From: Metaphire vulgaris
Taxonomy: Eukaryota > Annelida > Clitellata > Crassiclitellata > Megascolecidae
NCBI GenBank assembly: GCA_018105865.1
Contig: CM030851.1
Coordinates: 2,944,968 to 3,008,967, forward strand
Direction of reading: 5' to 3'
DNA: 64,000 bases
The notes under the pieces: model-generated
Told to the model about the DNA's origin: nothing
Databases searched by the model: none
What the model saw: the letters and a program-made list of their open reading frames with translations, nothing else
Position numbers and translations under genes: made by a program
In this document: positions 46,474 to 57,958 of the stretch, piece after piece
How positions within the stretch are numbered: position 1 is the stretch's first letter
How the letters are laid out: every line of letters starts with the position of its first letter

Positions 46474-46897
46474 GTATAGACGGTACAAATTAAAATTACC
46501 TTAATCTTTCTGAGTTATCACGCTTCAAACGTCAGTTTGAAGTATATATTAGTGGTGGGTCGGTGGTGGTATTTCATGTCGGTATCGTTATTAGTCAGGG
46601 CCGGAGCGACCCACTCCGCCCGCTCCGCAAGGCAGGGGGCGCCAGCAGTTAGAGGGCGCCGCAATCCGGCTGATATATTACATGTGGTGTGGTCAGCCTC
46701 TGCCCATCATGCAGGCTTCCTGCAGTTGTTGGGTCAAGACTTTAAATTATAATCGACCCTCAAGACAAGGTACAGTAATTGAAGTGTCTATCTTTCAAGT
46801 CAGAAAATCTTTTATTGAAATCATAGGCCAACATTTTGAAACATTGAAATTGCCCAATTGCCTCCTAAATAATGAAAAATGAAATTGCCTCCCGGTG

Positions 46898-47148
46898 CAG
46901 AGACGTCATTGGGGGGAGGGGGACATTTGCCCCCTGATTTTTAGGAAAAAATGTTTTTTGGCAAACGTTTGTGTTATTTAGTTTTTTATATGCCCTAAAG
47001 GAGTCGTTGATATCGAGTAATCTGAGGTAACCAATCGTAAAGATGACTGACAAGCAAAAAAAGGTCGTCAACTTTTTTGCAAACCTGTAACTTGTCAGGC
47101 TGAAAGTGTTTTGCCCCCCCCCCGAAAAACAGTGAAATGACGTCTTTG
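46898..47148. mobile_element. hAT-type MITE (GACGTCATTT family)
   Basis: Ends CAGAGACGTCATTG / AATGACGTCTTTG, exact 8-bp duplication TCCCGGTG. One reverse-strand module (47048-47070). Confidence 0.88.
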
Positions 47149-47214
47149 TCCCGGTGGGGCGGACGCCCCACGTTGGGAACCATTGCAGTACAAGATAATA
47201 GCGATTACTTACAG

Positions 47215-48065
47215 TAAGTGTCACTTCATTCATCAAAACCGGTTTACCTTCGTAAACTCTTAACGCCTCAGCCTCCCCGACCTACACGATCATCATCTCA
47301 TCTCACACTTTCAAGCCCGTTAAATCAGTCATCACTCAAAATCTGCAACCGCGCTTTCTCATACGCCGCACCAGAACTTTGGAACTCAATTCCAGCCTCC
47401 CTCCGCAGCCTACGACATGGTCAAACAATAAGCTCCGAATCCTCATTTCCTTTAATTCCTTCACTATCCCCGCAAGCCTTTAGGTCTAAACTTAAAACTT
47501 TTCTATTCCAAAAATCGTTTCCTCTATACAGGGCCGTCGACAGGGGGCAGGGGCAAATGCACAGGGGCCCGGCGGTCTTGAGGGGTCCGGGCCGATGATG
47601 ACTATGTATATAAGTTTAAAAATACCAATAATTACGTTGTGCATGGGGCCTGGCGAGGAAAAGGGGACCCGGGACTCCTGAGGCCATCGAAAGAAGAAAG
47701 AGCGTGAAAAAGGCGACAAGCAAAAAAGATCAACACTAGTTTTTTAGAGTCGATTCGGCGGTTCGGTAGTAAAAGCCACTGACGAGCAGAAAAAAGGTCG
47801 TCAGCTATTTTTTAAGACTTGCCAAGGGCCCCGCCATCCATTCTGCACAGGCCGGGCCCAGAATTTCTCTCGGCGGGCCTGCCTCTATAGCAATAACAAC
47901 CTGATCCTCCACCGCTGTCGCCTCAGTGACCTTTGCCCGGTTGGCAAACCACCTTGCCTATAGCTATTTCAAGAAAGATTAAGCGCATAAGAATAAACAG
48001 CTACTACAGTACTACCTAAGAAAGCGCTATATAAATTTACGAGATTTTACTTATTTACTTAGTTT
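47215..48065 (+). mobile_element. L2/CR1-like LINE, 3' fragment, split by a MITE
   Basis: 5'-truncated. The plus-strand frame carries the family's end motifs (FSYAAPELWNSIPASLR, FRSKLKTFLFQKSFP). It is interrupted at 47529 by a MITE and resumes at 47882, ending AAGCGCTATATAAATTT. Inactive. Confidence 0.75.
47529..47881. mobile_element. hAT-type MITE (CGGCGGGCCTG family)
   Basis: Ends CAGGGCCGTCGACAGG / TCTCGGCGGGCCTG, exact 8-bp duplication CCTCTATA. Two reverse-strand modules at 47712-47734 and 47780-47803. Confidence 0.88.
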
Positions 48066-49182
48066 TAGGCATTGCCATCAACGCAATTACTGTCAAACTT
48101 AAATTTAAATCTTGCAGATAGCGTTCTTGTTCTCTCATTCCTCCGATAAAATCAATAGGACTGTATACTGTAGATGTTGGCAGACTTTGTTAATTTGCAT
48201 GTATTTACAGATGTAGGCTATTATTCCGAACCTCAGAAAATCAGCGCAAATTATTATTAGAAAGCTTTTACAGGTTGATCACACATTGTATAAATGCACC
48301 GCCGTGAGAATTACATATTAAAATAACCAGAAATAAAAAATTAATTAAATAATTAATTAATTAATTTTTAAAATGAAAATATCAGCAGACTTTTATGATT
48401 CGCTAAAGGCAAAAATGGTAATGGATATTATGCTTTTGTCGGATCATTTCAGTGTGTTGATATATTAAGTTTTAAATTTCATTTTTGATTTATTCTTTTT
48501 ACAGTCTGTCATTTTCAAGGCGGTCCATACGTCCATATACAATGCGTGACAAACTTGTAAAAAATTATAATAATTTTATAAGTTATGTACACTGTAAATC
48601 GAAATTCAACATATTTAGAACTCAAACTTATTATTAATAAGGACTTATAATAATTGGCTTAGCCAGGGTTTCGGAACAGTGGGGAACTAAGACTTTCACA
48701 GACCGACATTTCCAGTTCCAACAAAGGTTTGAGGAAGCATAATGAAATGTAGGTCAATATTTGATTCAAATATCGGATTTGGAACATATTTTCAAACTAT
48801 ATGACAGCATATCGGTTATCACTTCACCTCTCAAAATGATATTTTTTCATCGGTTTTGTGTGAAACTCGTGATCAATCGTGGTTAAAAACCGGGGCCGCC
48901 TGCTATGCCCTTCTAGTCTGGTTTAAACAGTTTGTATAAGAGCAATTATCATTAGGCACGAAATAAAAATTCTTAAAGAAGCATAGAATATGGTTTTGTG
49001 TAAATCAAGATTCATTTTGCTTGACTAGCGTCTAAGGCAGTCCTAGAAATTACAGCATTACATCCCTCTATGTCACAAGGCTTATATTTTGCATAACATG
49101 CAATGGATAGGGATCATTTACTGTATCTACACTGTATGACATTGATCGGTAAAGCCAAGGCGAAGCATACATTATTGTTTAG

Positions 49183-49347
49183 GTAATAATTTCCTACATC
49201 TACTGGCATCAAAGAAAAGATATCGATTACGAATTGATTTAAAGGATTTCGAAGGAGGAGAGAGATTTGCAGAATATTCCACATTCAACATCAACTCATC
49301 TGATGACAAATACAGACTCACGGTGGAAGGATATTCTGGAAATGCAG
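49183..49347 (+). CDS. fibrinogen-related protein FReD-1, exon 4
   Basis: 165 bases: GNNFLHLLASKKRYRLRIDL, then DFEGGERFAEYSTF and YRLTVEGYSGNAG, matching the GN-x-x-LHLLT and Y-x-L-x-V-x-G-Y-SG blocks of fibrinogen domains. Acceptor TTGTTTAG, donor GTAGGT, phase 1 at both ends. Confidence 0.92.
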
Positions 49348-50219
49348 GTAGGTCAGCAAATGGGACTTTACATTGATTAGGAATAAGCTAGATAATATGT
49401 GCATTAGAGAATGTTAAGTCATGATCGAAAATGCAGGTTAGATGTTTAATGGTGAAATTAATTAGGCGCGTTTTCTTATTAGACCCGGTGGGGGATGCAT
49501 CCCCAGTCATACCCAACGTGGAACCGCCCCTGAACACTATACTGTAAACTATGTTGGTGGTGAAAGGAGTGCATAAAAGGCCCTCTCAAAAGTTAAAGTC
49601 AAATAAACGATTCTAAGATTTGTGTCATAGCATTTTGCGCAATCCCCAAATTTGTCGTTAGATAGCCATTACATTCCATTCATTTGCGCTAAGTCACCAT
49701 GGCAATACCTATACCTATTACAGGTAGACACAAGGTCTTGACAGCCTCCTACACACATGCTATTTAGCTAGAGTGGATGAACGTAATTATGTTACATATA
49801 TTAAAGTTTTTCAACTAATTAATATAAAATTATCTGAATGAAATCCTCTGAAAAGGGTATTACAATTTTACAATACTGTAAAAACTCGATGCTGCTCCTG
49901 TATCTCTGCTAAGTCGTCATTAGTTCCCCTTTTCCACGATAGATTTAAGATGAGGCGACATCATGAATCAAGCGTTATACGAGACAGTTCGAACGTCGAT
50001 CTTTAGATGCCTTTGCTGCTGTTGTTATTCTTGTCCACTCTTCTAGAGCATCAGTCCACCTTCTGTTTGGCCTACCTCTCTAAATAACAGAAATACCAAC
50101 AATCAATATCAGAGAAGGGCCCGGCACAGTTGCTGTATACTCCTTATGTCGCCACAAGAACTTAAGCAGATACAGATTTACGCATTGTGAAGTCATGGTG
50201 TCTTATTTATTTATTCCAG
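49348..50219 (+). other. FReD-1 intron 4
   Basis: Alignable to FReD-2 intron 4 at both ends, but longer (872 against 180 bp in FReD-2). A GTGGGGGATGCATCCCC stretch at about 49488 recalls the interior of the 7828 element. No other feature. Confidence 0.5.
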
Positions 50220-50503
50220 GAGATGGTCTTAGGCGCCATAACAACCAACAGTTCACCACAAAAGACGCTGATAATGATCCATGCACTAGAGGAAACTGCG
50301 CTGAGTTTCGGCGTGGAGCTTGGTGGTACGAATGGTGCAATGATTCCAATCTCAACGGTCTCTATCTGCGCGGAAATTATACTAGACTATATATCGGCGA
50401 TTGTAACATCTGTGGATGGGAAGGTATTGAATGGGATCAGTGGCGTGGTGAGTACTATTCACTGAAGACAACGGAGATGAAGATATTTCCTCCTGTCAAA
50501 TGA
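50220..50503 (+). CDS. fibrinogen-related protein FReD-1, exon 5 and stop
   Basis: Encodes the C-terminal subdomain: FTTKDADNDP (calcium-site loop), CAEFRRGAWWYEWC, SNLNGLYLRGNY, and EYYSLKTTEMKIFP before the stop at 50501-50503. Extra cysteines in YIGDCNICGWEG lie where ficolins are shorter. Acceptor TTATTCCAG, phase 1. AATAAA at 50734 could be the poly(A) signal. Confidence 0.93.
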
Positions 50504-51314
50504 AGTAACTGCTTCAGACGCCATAAACAGATTCTTTTTAATTTTTAATTAATGGACTATAGAAACTAATTTTAAATGAACATGCGTAATTGACTAATTG
50601 TTCAATCGCCTATATATCACAGAGAAAATTTTGTGTAACGTTACGATGAATTTAAGTGTAAATGTTACCCTAGTCGAGTAACCTATAGTGTGGCGAAATC
50701 AGAAAATAGCAGTGAAAAGAATTAATAATCAATAATAAATAAGCCTGAGGTCCTATAGAAATAATACATCTTATTATTATAACTAGAAAGATGCTCGCTT
50801 CGCTCGCGCTCGCTTCGCTCGCAGTGTAGGATAATACTAATCCAATACCTATACCTAATACCCAATCATTGAATTCATGCTGAACAACATTTCAATGATC
50901 GCCACCTATCCAAGCTCTGCGCCACGTAATAATTAGGCCTATGTACGTTAAAATCACGCAACTGTGACCATTTGTGACGCTGTACACGTATTTTTTGTGT
51001 ACGTTAAATGTACGCTAAAATTGCACAACTTCCTCAAGCTACGAACAATTGTTACCAATAGCAACGTCGTCGCACGCCTATGGAGGCGGCCGCAGGCAGC
51101 TGTTGCAAAGTCCCCCAATTCCACGGCGCCCGGTTACCAGGGATGATTGGCGGAGCGCCAGGCCGTAGACGAAGCCACTTGCCACCGCTAATGACGACGC
51201 TGTCTGGTAGGTCCCTAGTTTTTCCTATTGACGGCAAATGGTGGAAAAGCAGACAGCTGTTGCAAAGTCCACTTAAGTGCCCGTCTGTGCCCCGTTAAGT
51301 GCCCGTGCAAAGTC
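50504..51314. other. 3' flank and unclassified repeat
   Basis: After the possible poly(A) signal, CTAGAAAGATGCTCGCTTCG at 50784 with two GCTCGCTTCGCTCGC words looks like a Helitron 3' end on the minus strand, but no 5' end was found. 51040-51075 matches 30100-30150 in reverse. 51250-51330 repeats GCAAAGTCCACTTAAGTGCC. Confidence 0.4.
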
Positions 51315-52015
51315 CACTTAAGTGCCCGTCACAGTCCTTTCTGACGGGGTGCTGACGTTTGATCACCACATCGGCGCAGTGGCCAGGATCTGCTACTTCC
51401 ACCTGAGACGTATCAGAGAGATACGACACTACCTTCCTACCTCGTCGCGGATCCTCTTAGCCCGTGTCTTCATCCTCACCAGAGTGGACTACTGCAATAG
51501 TCTTCTCTGGGGCCTTCCAGCTCGCCAACTCGACCGCCTTCAAAGAGTCCTAAATGCTACAGCACGGATGATCTTCGGAGCGGGGCGCACGGATCACATT
51601 TCTCCCCTCCTCAAAGAGAAACTACACTGGCTGCGAATGCCTGAACGTGTCGCCTACAAGAGATGTGTCCTGACGTTCCGGGCTCTACACGACCCAGGGT
51701 TCCCAGCCAACCTCGCAGCCCTGGTTAGCAGACGGCAGCTCCCTGATTCGCGGATGCAACTGAGATCAACTCGGGAAATCAGGCTGGCTGTACCTCCACC
51801 GTCACGTGCTGCAGTATTCGGTGAGGGATCAATGACACATGGGAATCCTATTCTGTGGAATATGCTACCGAGTGATATTACCACAGAGATTGACTCTGAA
51901 CGGTTTCTGCGGAAACTCAAAACATTCTTTTTTCAAAAATCATTTGGACTGTAAAGCACTTTTGATTTTGAACTACTGCATATTCATGTTTATTTCGCTA
52001 TATAAATTGGCTTGT

Positions 52016-52075
<60 letters not shown>
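51315..52075 (+). mobile_element. L2/CR1-like LINE, 3' fragment with 210-codon frame
   Basis: Uninterrupted frame to 51954 encoding the region after the reverse-transcriptase palm: ICYFHLRRIREIR, RVDYCNSLLWGLP, LQRVLNATARMIF, HWLRMPERVAYK, WNMLPSDI and FLRKLKTFFFQKSF, all typical of L2/CR1 elements. The catalytic part is missing, so it is a dead 5'-truncated copy. A (TAA)n tail (52017-52074) follows CTATATAAATTGGC. Confidence 0.85.
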
Positions 52076-52077
<2 letters not shown>

Positions 52078-52287
52078 GCTCTGAAACTAAATTTTTTTCT
52101 GTTATGTGACACATATGTGGCTTTCGAGATAACGTTGTTACTATCGTGGAGCAATGGAGCGTAGCACGACGAATTGAAAGCGGATTAGTTTTGAAGCCCG
52201 ATAAAGTGCTAAATGCTTATTGTTTCATACTTGACGTATTAAAGGCTATCGATAGTATTCCTCGTGCGGCTCTAGTCACTTTAGCGA
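52076..52287. other. no feature recognised
   Basis: Unclassified single-copy interval. Confidence 0.4.
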
Positions 52288-52800
52288 GACATAAGTCATG
52301 ACGTCATCAACTTCCGGTTACCTGGGATGGGTAGAGAGTTCATTTCTCAGTGTGTTTACCAAGTTTCATAGCTGCAAACTCCAGTTCCAACGTGTATTAG
52401 ATGGTATTGCATTAGCAACTCAATGGATACACGTTAATTAGTTAATTAGTTAATTAAATAAGTCATGGCGTCATCAATTTCCGGTTACGTGAAATTCGTA
52501 GAGTTCATTTCTGAGTGTGACTAACAGGTTTCATGGCTGTCATAACTGTATCATTGTGCAAACTCCAGTTGCAGCATGTAACAGATGCTATTGTATTAGC
52601 CAACGCAGTTGACACACATTAATTTGTTAATTAGTTAATTAAATAAGTAATGACGTCATCAACTTCCTGTTGCTTGATATTTGTAGGAAATTCAATTCCG
52701 AGTTAGACTACTAAATTTTACAGCTGTATCTGTGCCCGAACTTAAGTTATGGCATGTAATCGATGCTGATGTAATGGATGCTGCGGTGTCAAAAATTCAA
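52288..52800. repeat. three-unit tandem repeat (about 170-185 bp) with CRE-like cores
   Basis: Units start near 52288, 52460 and 52645. Each opens with AAGTCATGACGTCATCAAC or a variant, then TTCCGGTTAC / TTCCTGTTGC, AACTCCAGTT and (in two units) ends TTAATTAGTTAATTAA. The third is more diverged. Confidence 0.8.
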
Positions 52801-52935
52801 TGGACCCAAGTTCACGGACCCGAGAACGTCAGCCGACAGTCCTTTAGTAAAGGGGTCTATGATTAATATCCATTGGGCTACTCAAAATTGTGCGATATCT
52901 AACAGCCGGACACGTTGGTAACGGTAGGTGGGCGA

Positions 52936-53848
52936 TAGGGATGTGCGGGTATACCCGTACCCGCGGGTATACCCTACCCGTACCCGTACCCGCGGGTACG
53001 GATAGGTAGGTACACATTTTACGGGTACGGGTCGGGTACGGGTACAGCGCTACGGGTACGGGTATAGCGGCTACGGTACGGGTATACCCGTTTTACCCGA
53101 AAAGTTATATTTTCATTTCTCACTACTATAGCAAATTAGCAATGCAATAATAGAAAAATAATATTGAGTAAAGTGTATTAGTATAACTTGTACATCGCGT
53201 TCAGTTTGTCAGACAGCATGCATTTTACTTACTGAAAACATAAAGGAAATACAGATGACGTAATCTGACATCTTCAGTAATAAATCTATAATCATAATGG
53301 CGTCCTCTGACTCCTCCAAGGACTTTTGACCGAGAAAGTTCTTCTGGTAAAGTTTTGTAGTTTAACTTGAGCTCTAATGCCTGCTCATAGATAAATGATA
53401 TCTACTAAATATTTTAAACAAGCCCATTCATGTCGGCTTAGGCTAGCTGACTGATTATCCTGATTTCTAAGTACTAGATCTGTCCTAATCTAAACATGCG
53501 TGCTATTTACAATGAATAGTTATCCCAATTTCGTAGCCCCAATTTCACTGTTGCCTCTCTATAGTCTCTAGGAACGGATACGGGTTCACGAGTCCATGTA
53601 CAGGTCCTTGTAGTACTTGTACCCGTAAACGCACCCGCGGGTACGGGTCCAAAATTCCAAATCCAAAAAACTCCAAATTCCAACCAAAGTCGGTTACGGG
53701 TACGGGTACGGGTACGGGTACGGGTACACAGCTTACGGGTACGGGTCGGGTACGGGTATAGCGCTAGCGGGTACGGGTAGGGTAGGGTAAAAAAGTTTTT
53801 CCACGGGTACGGGTAGGGTATGCATTTTGCTGTACCCGCACATCTCTA
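52936..53848. mobile_element. hAT-type element built of GTACGG words
   Basis: 913 bp, ends TAGGGATGTGCGGGTA / TACCCGCACATCTCTA, exact 8-bp duplication GTGGGCGA. Both ends (about 130 and 270 bp) are packed with ACGGGTACGGGTA and the palindrome TACCCGCGGGTA. The middle is AT-rich and non-coding. Confidence 0.87.
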
Positions 53849-54302
53849 GTGGGCGATAACAAACCCCTTAAAACGTTCTTTGAACACGCGCTTCTCTTTA
53901 AATTATAATATCTATTTCTACGATGACTGAAAATATCTCTGTCCGAAGCGAAAAAGTGCATAGTAGGTTTCAATAAACGACTATTTAATGATGAATGTAA
54001 ACATCAGTATGTCTTGGGCTCGCTTAACAGTAAATTAATGTGTTTGATCTGCCCGCACGCGAATAAGCGAGCGTCAATGAAGAATACAGATGTAGACGCC
54101 ATTATGAAACAAAACGTGCCGATACTTATAATGACTTGCAATGGCACAGGACCATCTTTAGAATTTTGGACGCCCTAGGCAGATTTGAATTTTCGTCCAT
54201 TCACAAACGGACGTCTGTAGCCTCTTACGGTACCGTAGCAACTGCCAAACGCTATTACGTTATGCCTACCGTAAGTCGATATTTCACATAACAAATAGCA
54301 GG
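53849..54302. other. no gene recognised
   Basis: 54160-54205 matches 31344-31382 in reverse (AAATTCAAATCTGCC), an unclassified repeat. Otherwise nothing. Confidence 0.4.
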
Positions 54303-54511
54303 CAGTGATATTTCAGTTCTAAAAATAATTGTTAATTTTAATTTTCATTCTTATTTCAGGTCTTACTTTCATTTCTATTTCAGTTATACTTCAAGAAATA
54401 ATTCCTATTTCAATTCTAATTTCAGTTCTAAAATAATTTCAGTTCTAGTTTAAATATCTTAGTTTAATTTCTAATTTTACTTCTAGTAATTGACATCAGG
54501 TTTTGTAGAAG

Positions 54512-54819
54512 GGTGCGCAGGTGGAACAAGGGTGCGCAGGTGGAACAGTGGTTAGCGCACTGGTCTGCCAATCCCAAAGTCCGTGGTTCAACTCCGGCCA
54601 CGGCAGAAACTTTTCGGTTGTTTCTGCCCCAAGCGCCCCCAGTCGACTCAGCTGTGAATGAGTACATCGGGTATTAACTCGGTGGAAGGAAAGGCGGCGA
54701 GGGAAAGGCTGGCAATCCGCCCTCATTCAGCCGTTGCCGTATATGACTGAAGGCGCTAACTCTTCGGTTCCCGACGGGCCCGCGATGGCCTATGGGTTGT
54801 ACCTTTACCTACCTTTACC
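54512..54819 (+). mobile_element. tRNA-derived SINE, complete
   Basis: Exact 10-bp duplication TTTGTAGAAG (54502-54511, 54820-54829). The head has an A-box-like GGTGGAACAGTGGTTAGCGC and a B-box GGTTCAACTCC, as in pol III promoters. The tail repeats ACCTTTACCT. The first 20 bp of the head are duplicated (GGTGCGCAGGTGGAACAAG). Confidence 0.85.
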
Positions 54820-54844
54820 TTTGTAGAAGAAGATTGATCTTTGC

Positions 54845-55031
54845 CAGTGGCGGCTCCACCGGGGGGCTAGGGGGCCGTGCCCCTATTGAGTGTCTGGTCC
54901 CCCAGTGGCCCCCTGTTGGGACCCTATACTTAATGCTACACACATTAAACAACAAATGGTTGCCCCCACTTCATAATCAGAAGTTGCCACCCCAACGGCC
55001 CCCCACTTGCCAAATCCTGGAGCCGCCATTG
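54845..55031. mobile_element. hAT-type MITE (GGCGGCTCC family)
   Basis: Ends CAGTGGCGGCTCCA / TGGAGCCGCCATTG, exact 8-bp duplication ATCTTTGC. Confidence 0.92.
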
Positions 55032-55060
55032 ATCTTTGCATCCAAAGTGTGAATCATGTG

Positions 55061-55251
55061 CAGTGGCGGCTCCACCGGAGGGGGGCCTGGGTGGGCCGTG
55101 CCACCCCTATTGAGTGCCTGCCCCTCCAGTGACCCCCAGTTGGGACCCTATACTTAATGCTACATACATTAAACAACAAATGGTTGGCCCCCATGATTAG
55201 AAGTTGCCACCCCAACGGCCCCCCACTTGCCAAATCCTAGAACCGCCACTG
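55061..55251. mobile_element. hAT-type MITE (GGCGGCTCC family)
   Basis: Ends CAGTGGCGGCTCCA / TAGAACCGCCACTG, exact 8-bp duplication ATCATGTG. Thirty bases from the previous copy, same orientation, different target site. Confidence 0.92.
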
Positions 55252-55327
55252 ATCATGTGACGAAAAGAAGGCTGATCTAGCAATGTTACTGGATAGCCCG
55301 TGGCCAGTGGCCACTAACATATGCCTA

Positions 55328-55690
55328 TCACACTGTCCGGGCGCTGACGGTTCTCGATTGAATCACTTGGCCATGATATAATTCGACGCTGGAAGCATTC
55401 ACTGATGGTCTGCTTGCAGATACCATGGTTATCACCCGAGGCCTTGCGCTATTTAATGGAATAGCATGTTTCGATACTTGTCGCTGCTTTTCCTTTCCCG
55501 TACAAAGTGCATAAACATCTTTATGTGCACGCTGTAGATGTGCAACCAGGTTGCTCGAATTTTTTCCCGACAGCTTCACTCCACAAATTCCGTCGCTGCT
55601 TTGATCAACCTGAACGTGACAAAGAGATTTGTCCGCTTTCTCGTCATATATAAAACAATCTCAAACTGGGCTATCTTGCTTTCTTCCAGC
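55328..55690 (-). pseudogene. hAT transposase N-terminal BED-finger remnant
   Basis: On the minus strand YDEKADKSLCHV is followed by GICGVKLSGKNSSNLVAHLQ and RAHKDVY, the C..C..NL..HL..H pattern of BED zinc fingers that begin many hAT transposases. The open part continues to 55328. No catalytic (RNase H-like or hATC dimerisation) domain was found, so it cannot transpose on its own. Confidence 0.65.
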
Positions 55691-56253
55691 CAACAGTTTA
55701 GCTATACTCATCTTGTAACAATTGTTGCAATTAAGTTAACGCCAACGTTAAATTAATTAAAACGAAGCAGCACTCGCTTAAGTTTTCTGATACAGACACC
55801 GAAATGGTGGTTATCAAGGGAGAGGCCCATGTGCCGTCTCGTGACTAGCATGTGATAGCTCAGTGGTGACCGAGTCACCCCTCCCAGACAGGCGCATATT
55901 TGACTGTATGTGTGGGGTAGGAATGACTCAGAAAAACGGCCGGCATATCACCCATGGTCGCATGACGCTGAACTTTGGACACACACACACACAGACTCAC
56001 GAACAGCCATAATATTATAAGGCGCTTCAAAAATCACACAACCTAAGCAAATTGAGGCCATTTTTAATGACGGGTAGTTAAATTCAGTTCATAAAATATT
56101 TCTATTTCAGTTCCAATTTCTATTTTGATTGGGTGATTTTATTTCTATTTCAGTTACCGTTCTTTAAAAAATTCCTATTTTAATTCTCGTTTTCGTTAAC
56201 GGATTTTTTAAATTTCAAATCTAATTTTCGTTACCGTTCAGTAAAATATCACT
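55691..56253. other. no gene; short (CA)n and TTTCAGTTC repeats
   Basis: Includes ACACACACACACAGACTCAC near 55980 and the right-hand repeats of the hAT-like element. Confidence 0.35.
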
Positions 56254-56457
56254 GCAACGAGCCTTCTCGTACGCTGGACCCCATGCCTGGAACGCCCTTC
56301 CACCAGCGCTACGGAACATAAAGTCGCCCGTCGTTTTTCGTAAACAGTTGAAGACACATCTGTTTAATTGTGCTTATAATAATTGACATTAATTGTAATG
56401 CGCTTGCTAACATTAATTTATTAGGCGCAATATAAATAGCTAATTAAATTAAATTAA
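56254..56457 (+). mobile_element. L2/CR1-like LINE 3' end
   Basis: Encodes RAFSYAGPHAWNALPPALR and FRKQLKTHLFN, then a 3' end GGCGCAATATAAATAGC. About 100 codons short of the fragment at 51315. Confidence 0.72.
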
Positions 56458-56459
56458 AC

Positions 56460-57220
56460 CAGTGGTTCCCAAACGGTGGTACGCGTACCCCCAGGGGTAC
56501 AAAATGGACTTCCTAGGTGTTACGCGGCGGAAAGTGGAAAGTCTGTGGAATTCGTATGCACTGATGTTTGATAGTAACAAATTTCACAATATTTGCAAAA
56601 GTCCTAAAAATTGTGATTGGATTTGATTTTCTCAAACTGCAGTGACAGATGTAGACCTTTTGGACTCCTCTAACCCCTCACTATAAGTTTAAAGCCTAAC
56701 CTGTCCTATCACCTTGTGGTATTGGACTCTTCCTTGGTCAGCGCGGCAAATTCAAAAATCGCCCTGTGTGGATCACATAGATTTATTATTACTGGTATTA
56801 TTAAAGTTTATGGTGGATCCTACTGATAGCGTTGACTTGCGGACGAACACTTCTCGTTTCGCCATCTTGTGTTGTGTGCGTATTAAAAATATTTTCTGTT
56901 TCTTATAAGCGGTTTATGGACATAATAGTTCTGCGCAGGTAAATCGGGTTGGCTGTTTTTCCTTCTTTCTGTCGTCGACTGTTTAAAATAGATTCAATGT
57001 AAAGCTGGTTTATTATTGTCTCTAGTTAATGCTTATGGCAAATGCAGTCCGATTACATGTAGGTTTGAAGACATTATTGAATTTCAAGATTCAGATACTA
57101 TGTTTATACTTTTAAAAATCAAAAGTGTGCTTCCTTAAATTTACTTTGAAAATTAGGGATACACGGATTTTCGAAAAATGTGTGAAGGGGTACGCCGACC
57201 GAAAAGTTTTGGAACCACTG
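56460..57220. mobile_element. hAT-type element (GGTTCCCAAAC family)
   Basis: 761 bp, ends CAGTGGTTCCCAAAC / TTTTGGAACCACTG, exact 8-bp duplication AATTAAAC. It lies at the left edge of the FReD-2 duplication unit. No coding capacity. Confidence 0.88.
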
Positions 57221-57230
57221 AATTAAACAG

Positions 57231-57644
57231 ATAGACTGACCAGTGACGAACGGGCCGAGCCCAGCCATCCTGGAAGATTAGTGACCAGGTCTAGCCGGGG
57301 GGTTCGCCAAAATAGTGTCATTTTTGTTTAATTAATGTGCAAACGTCTCCTTTATCCTCTAAAAATTAGACATGAAAGACAATTAAATCTGATTGAGCTG
57401 TAGTCCCTTCTTGCTAAATACACATTATGACTTGAGATCCTGCCAAGTTAATTGTGAGAAGTTAATTTCTGTTCGCAATAGGTTGCAAACAGGAATTAGC
57501 TTCTCGCAGCCTTCAACAATATCCAAGCGTTAATAACGTTCATAACATAAGGTTCATTTGTTAATTTTCACTTCATTTAATGCACAGAAATCAAAGTCAC
57601 TGTTCAGCTTCTGCATTTGTTTTAAGTCGATTTCTAATTAAAAC
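57231..57644 (+). promoter_or_regulatory. upstream / 5' UTR region of FReD-2
   Basis: Homology with the FReD-1 upstream DNA begins at AGACTGACCAGTGACGAACG (57231; 44513 in copy 1), the left edge of the duplicated unit as seen here. Lacks the 335-bp insertion found in copy 1. Confidence 0.45.
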
Positions 57645-57846
57645 ATGCGTAACCTTTCCGTTTTCAAGATTATTTTCTTACTCTTTTGCACAATGAGAGT
57701 CAATGGACAATGTACGACGTCGGTTTGCAGAGATTGCAATTCAGGATCAGAAGAAAACTCTCCGGGTAGACTCGGTGAATTGGAGCGGAGACTAGAAATC
57801 ATGGAGAAAAGAATTGATGCTTTAGCTGCTCATCAGAATGATCAAG
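57645..57846 (+). CDS. fibrinogen-related protein FReD-2, exon 1
   Basis: Same 202-base length and almost the same sequence as FReD-1 exon 1 (T17M, S32N and T61A in the signal-to-coiled-coil part). Signal peptide, CTTSVCRDC cysteines and heptad coiled coil all kept. Donor is canonical GTAAGC. Gene continues past the window end. Confidence 0.9.
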
Positions 57847-57958
57847 GTAAGCCAAAATAAGTTCATTCTAAATCTTCTTCTAAAAAGCTTCAAATTGGTT
57901 TTACGATATTATCCTATAACATATTGTGAAACTAATAATTTTAGGCCCTACACGTTTC

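Larger units (their letters stand above)
46474..49182 (+). other. FReD-1 intron 3 with several mobile elements
   Basis: Contains a partial GGGCCGGAGCG repeat (about 46592-46680), a MITE at 46898-47148 and a LINE fragment at 47215-48065 with its own MITE. From about 48390 the sequence again aligns with FReD-2 intron 3. Confidence 0.8.
54303..56256 (-). mobile_element. hAT-like element with BED-finger remnant, heavily interrupted
   Basis: Ends CAGTGATATTTCAG / AAAATATCACTG, with TTTCAGTTCTA repeats next to each end. Contains a minus-strand BED-finger coding remnant (55450-55690), a SINE (54512-54819) and two MITEs (54845-55031, 55061-55251). No clean target duplication was found, so outer limits are provisional. 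Confidence 0.5.

Noticed and set aside
51322..51954. 210-codon frame as a host gene
   Set aside because: Motifs match the C-terminal part of L2/CR1 LINE proteins and the microsatellite tail follows; no catalytic core.
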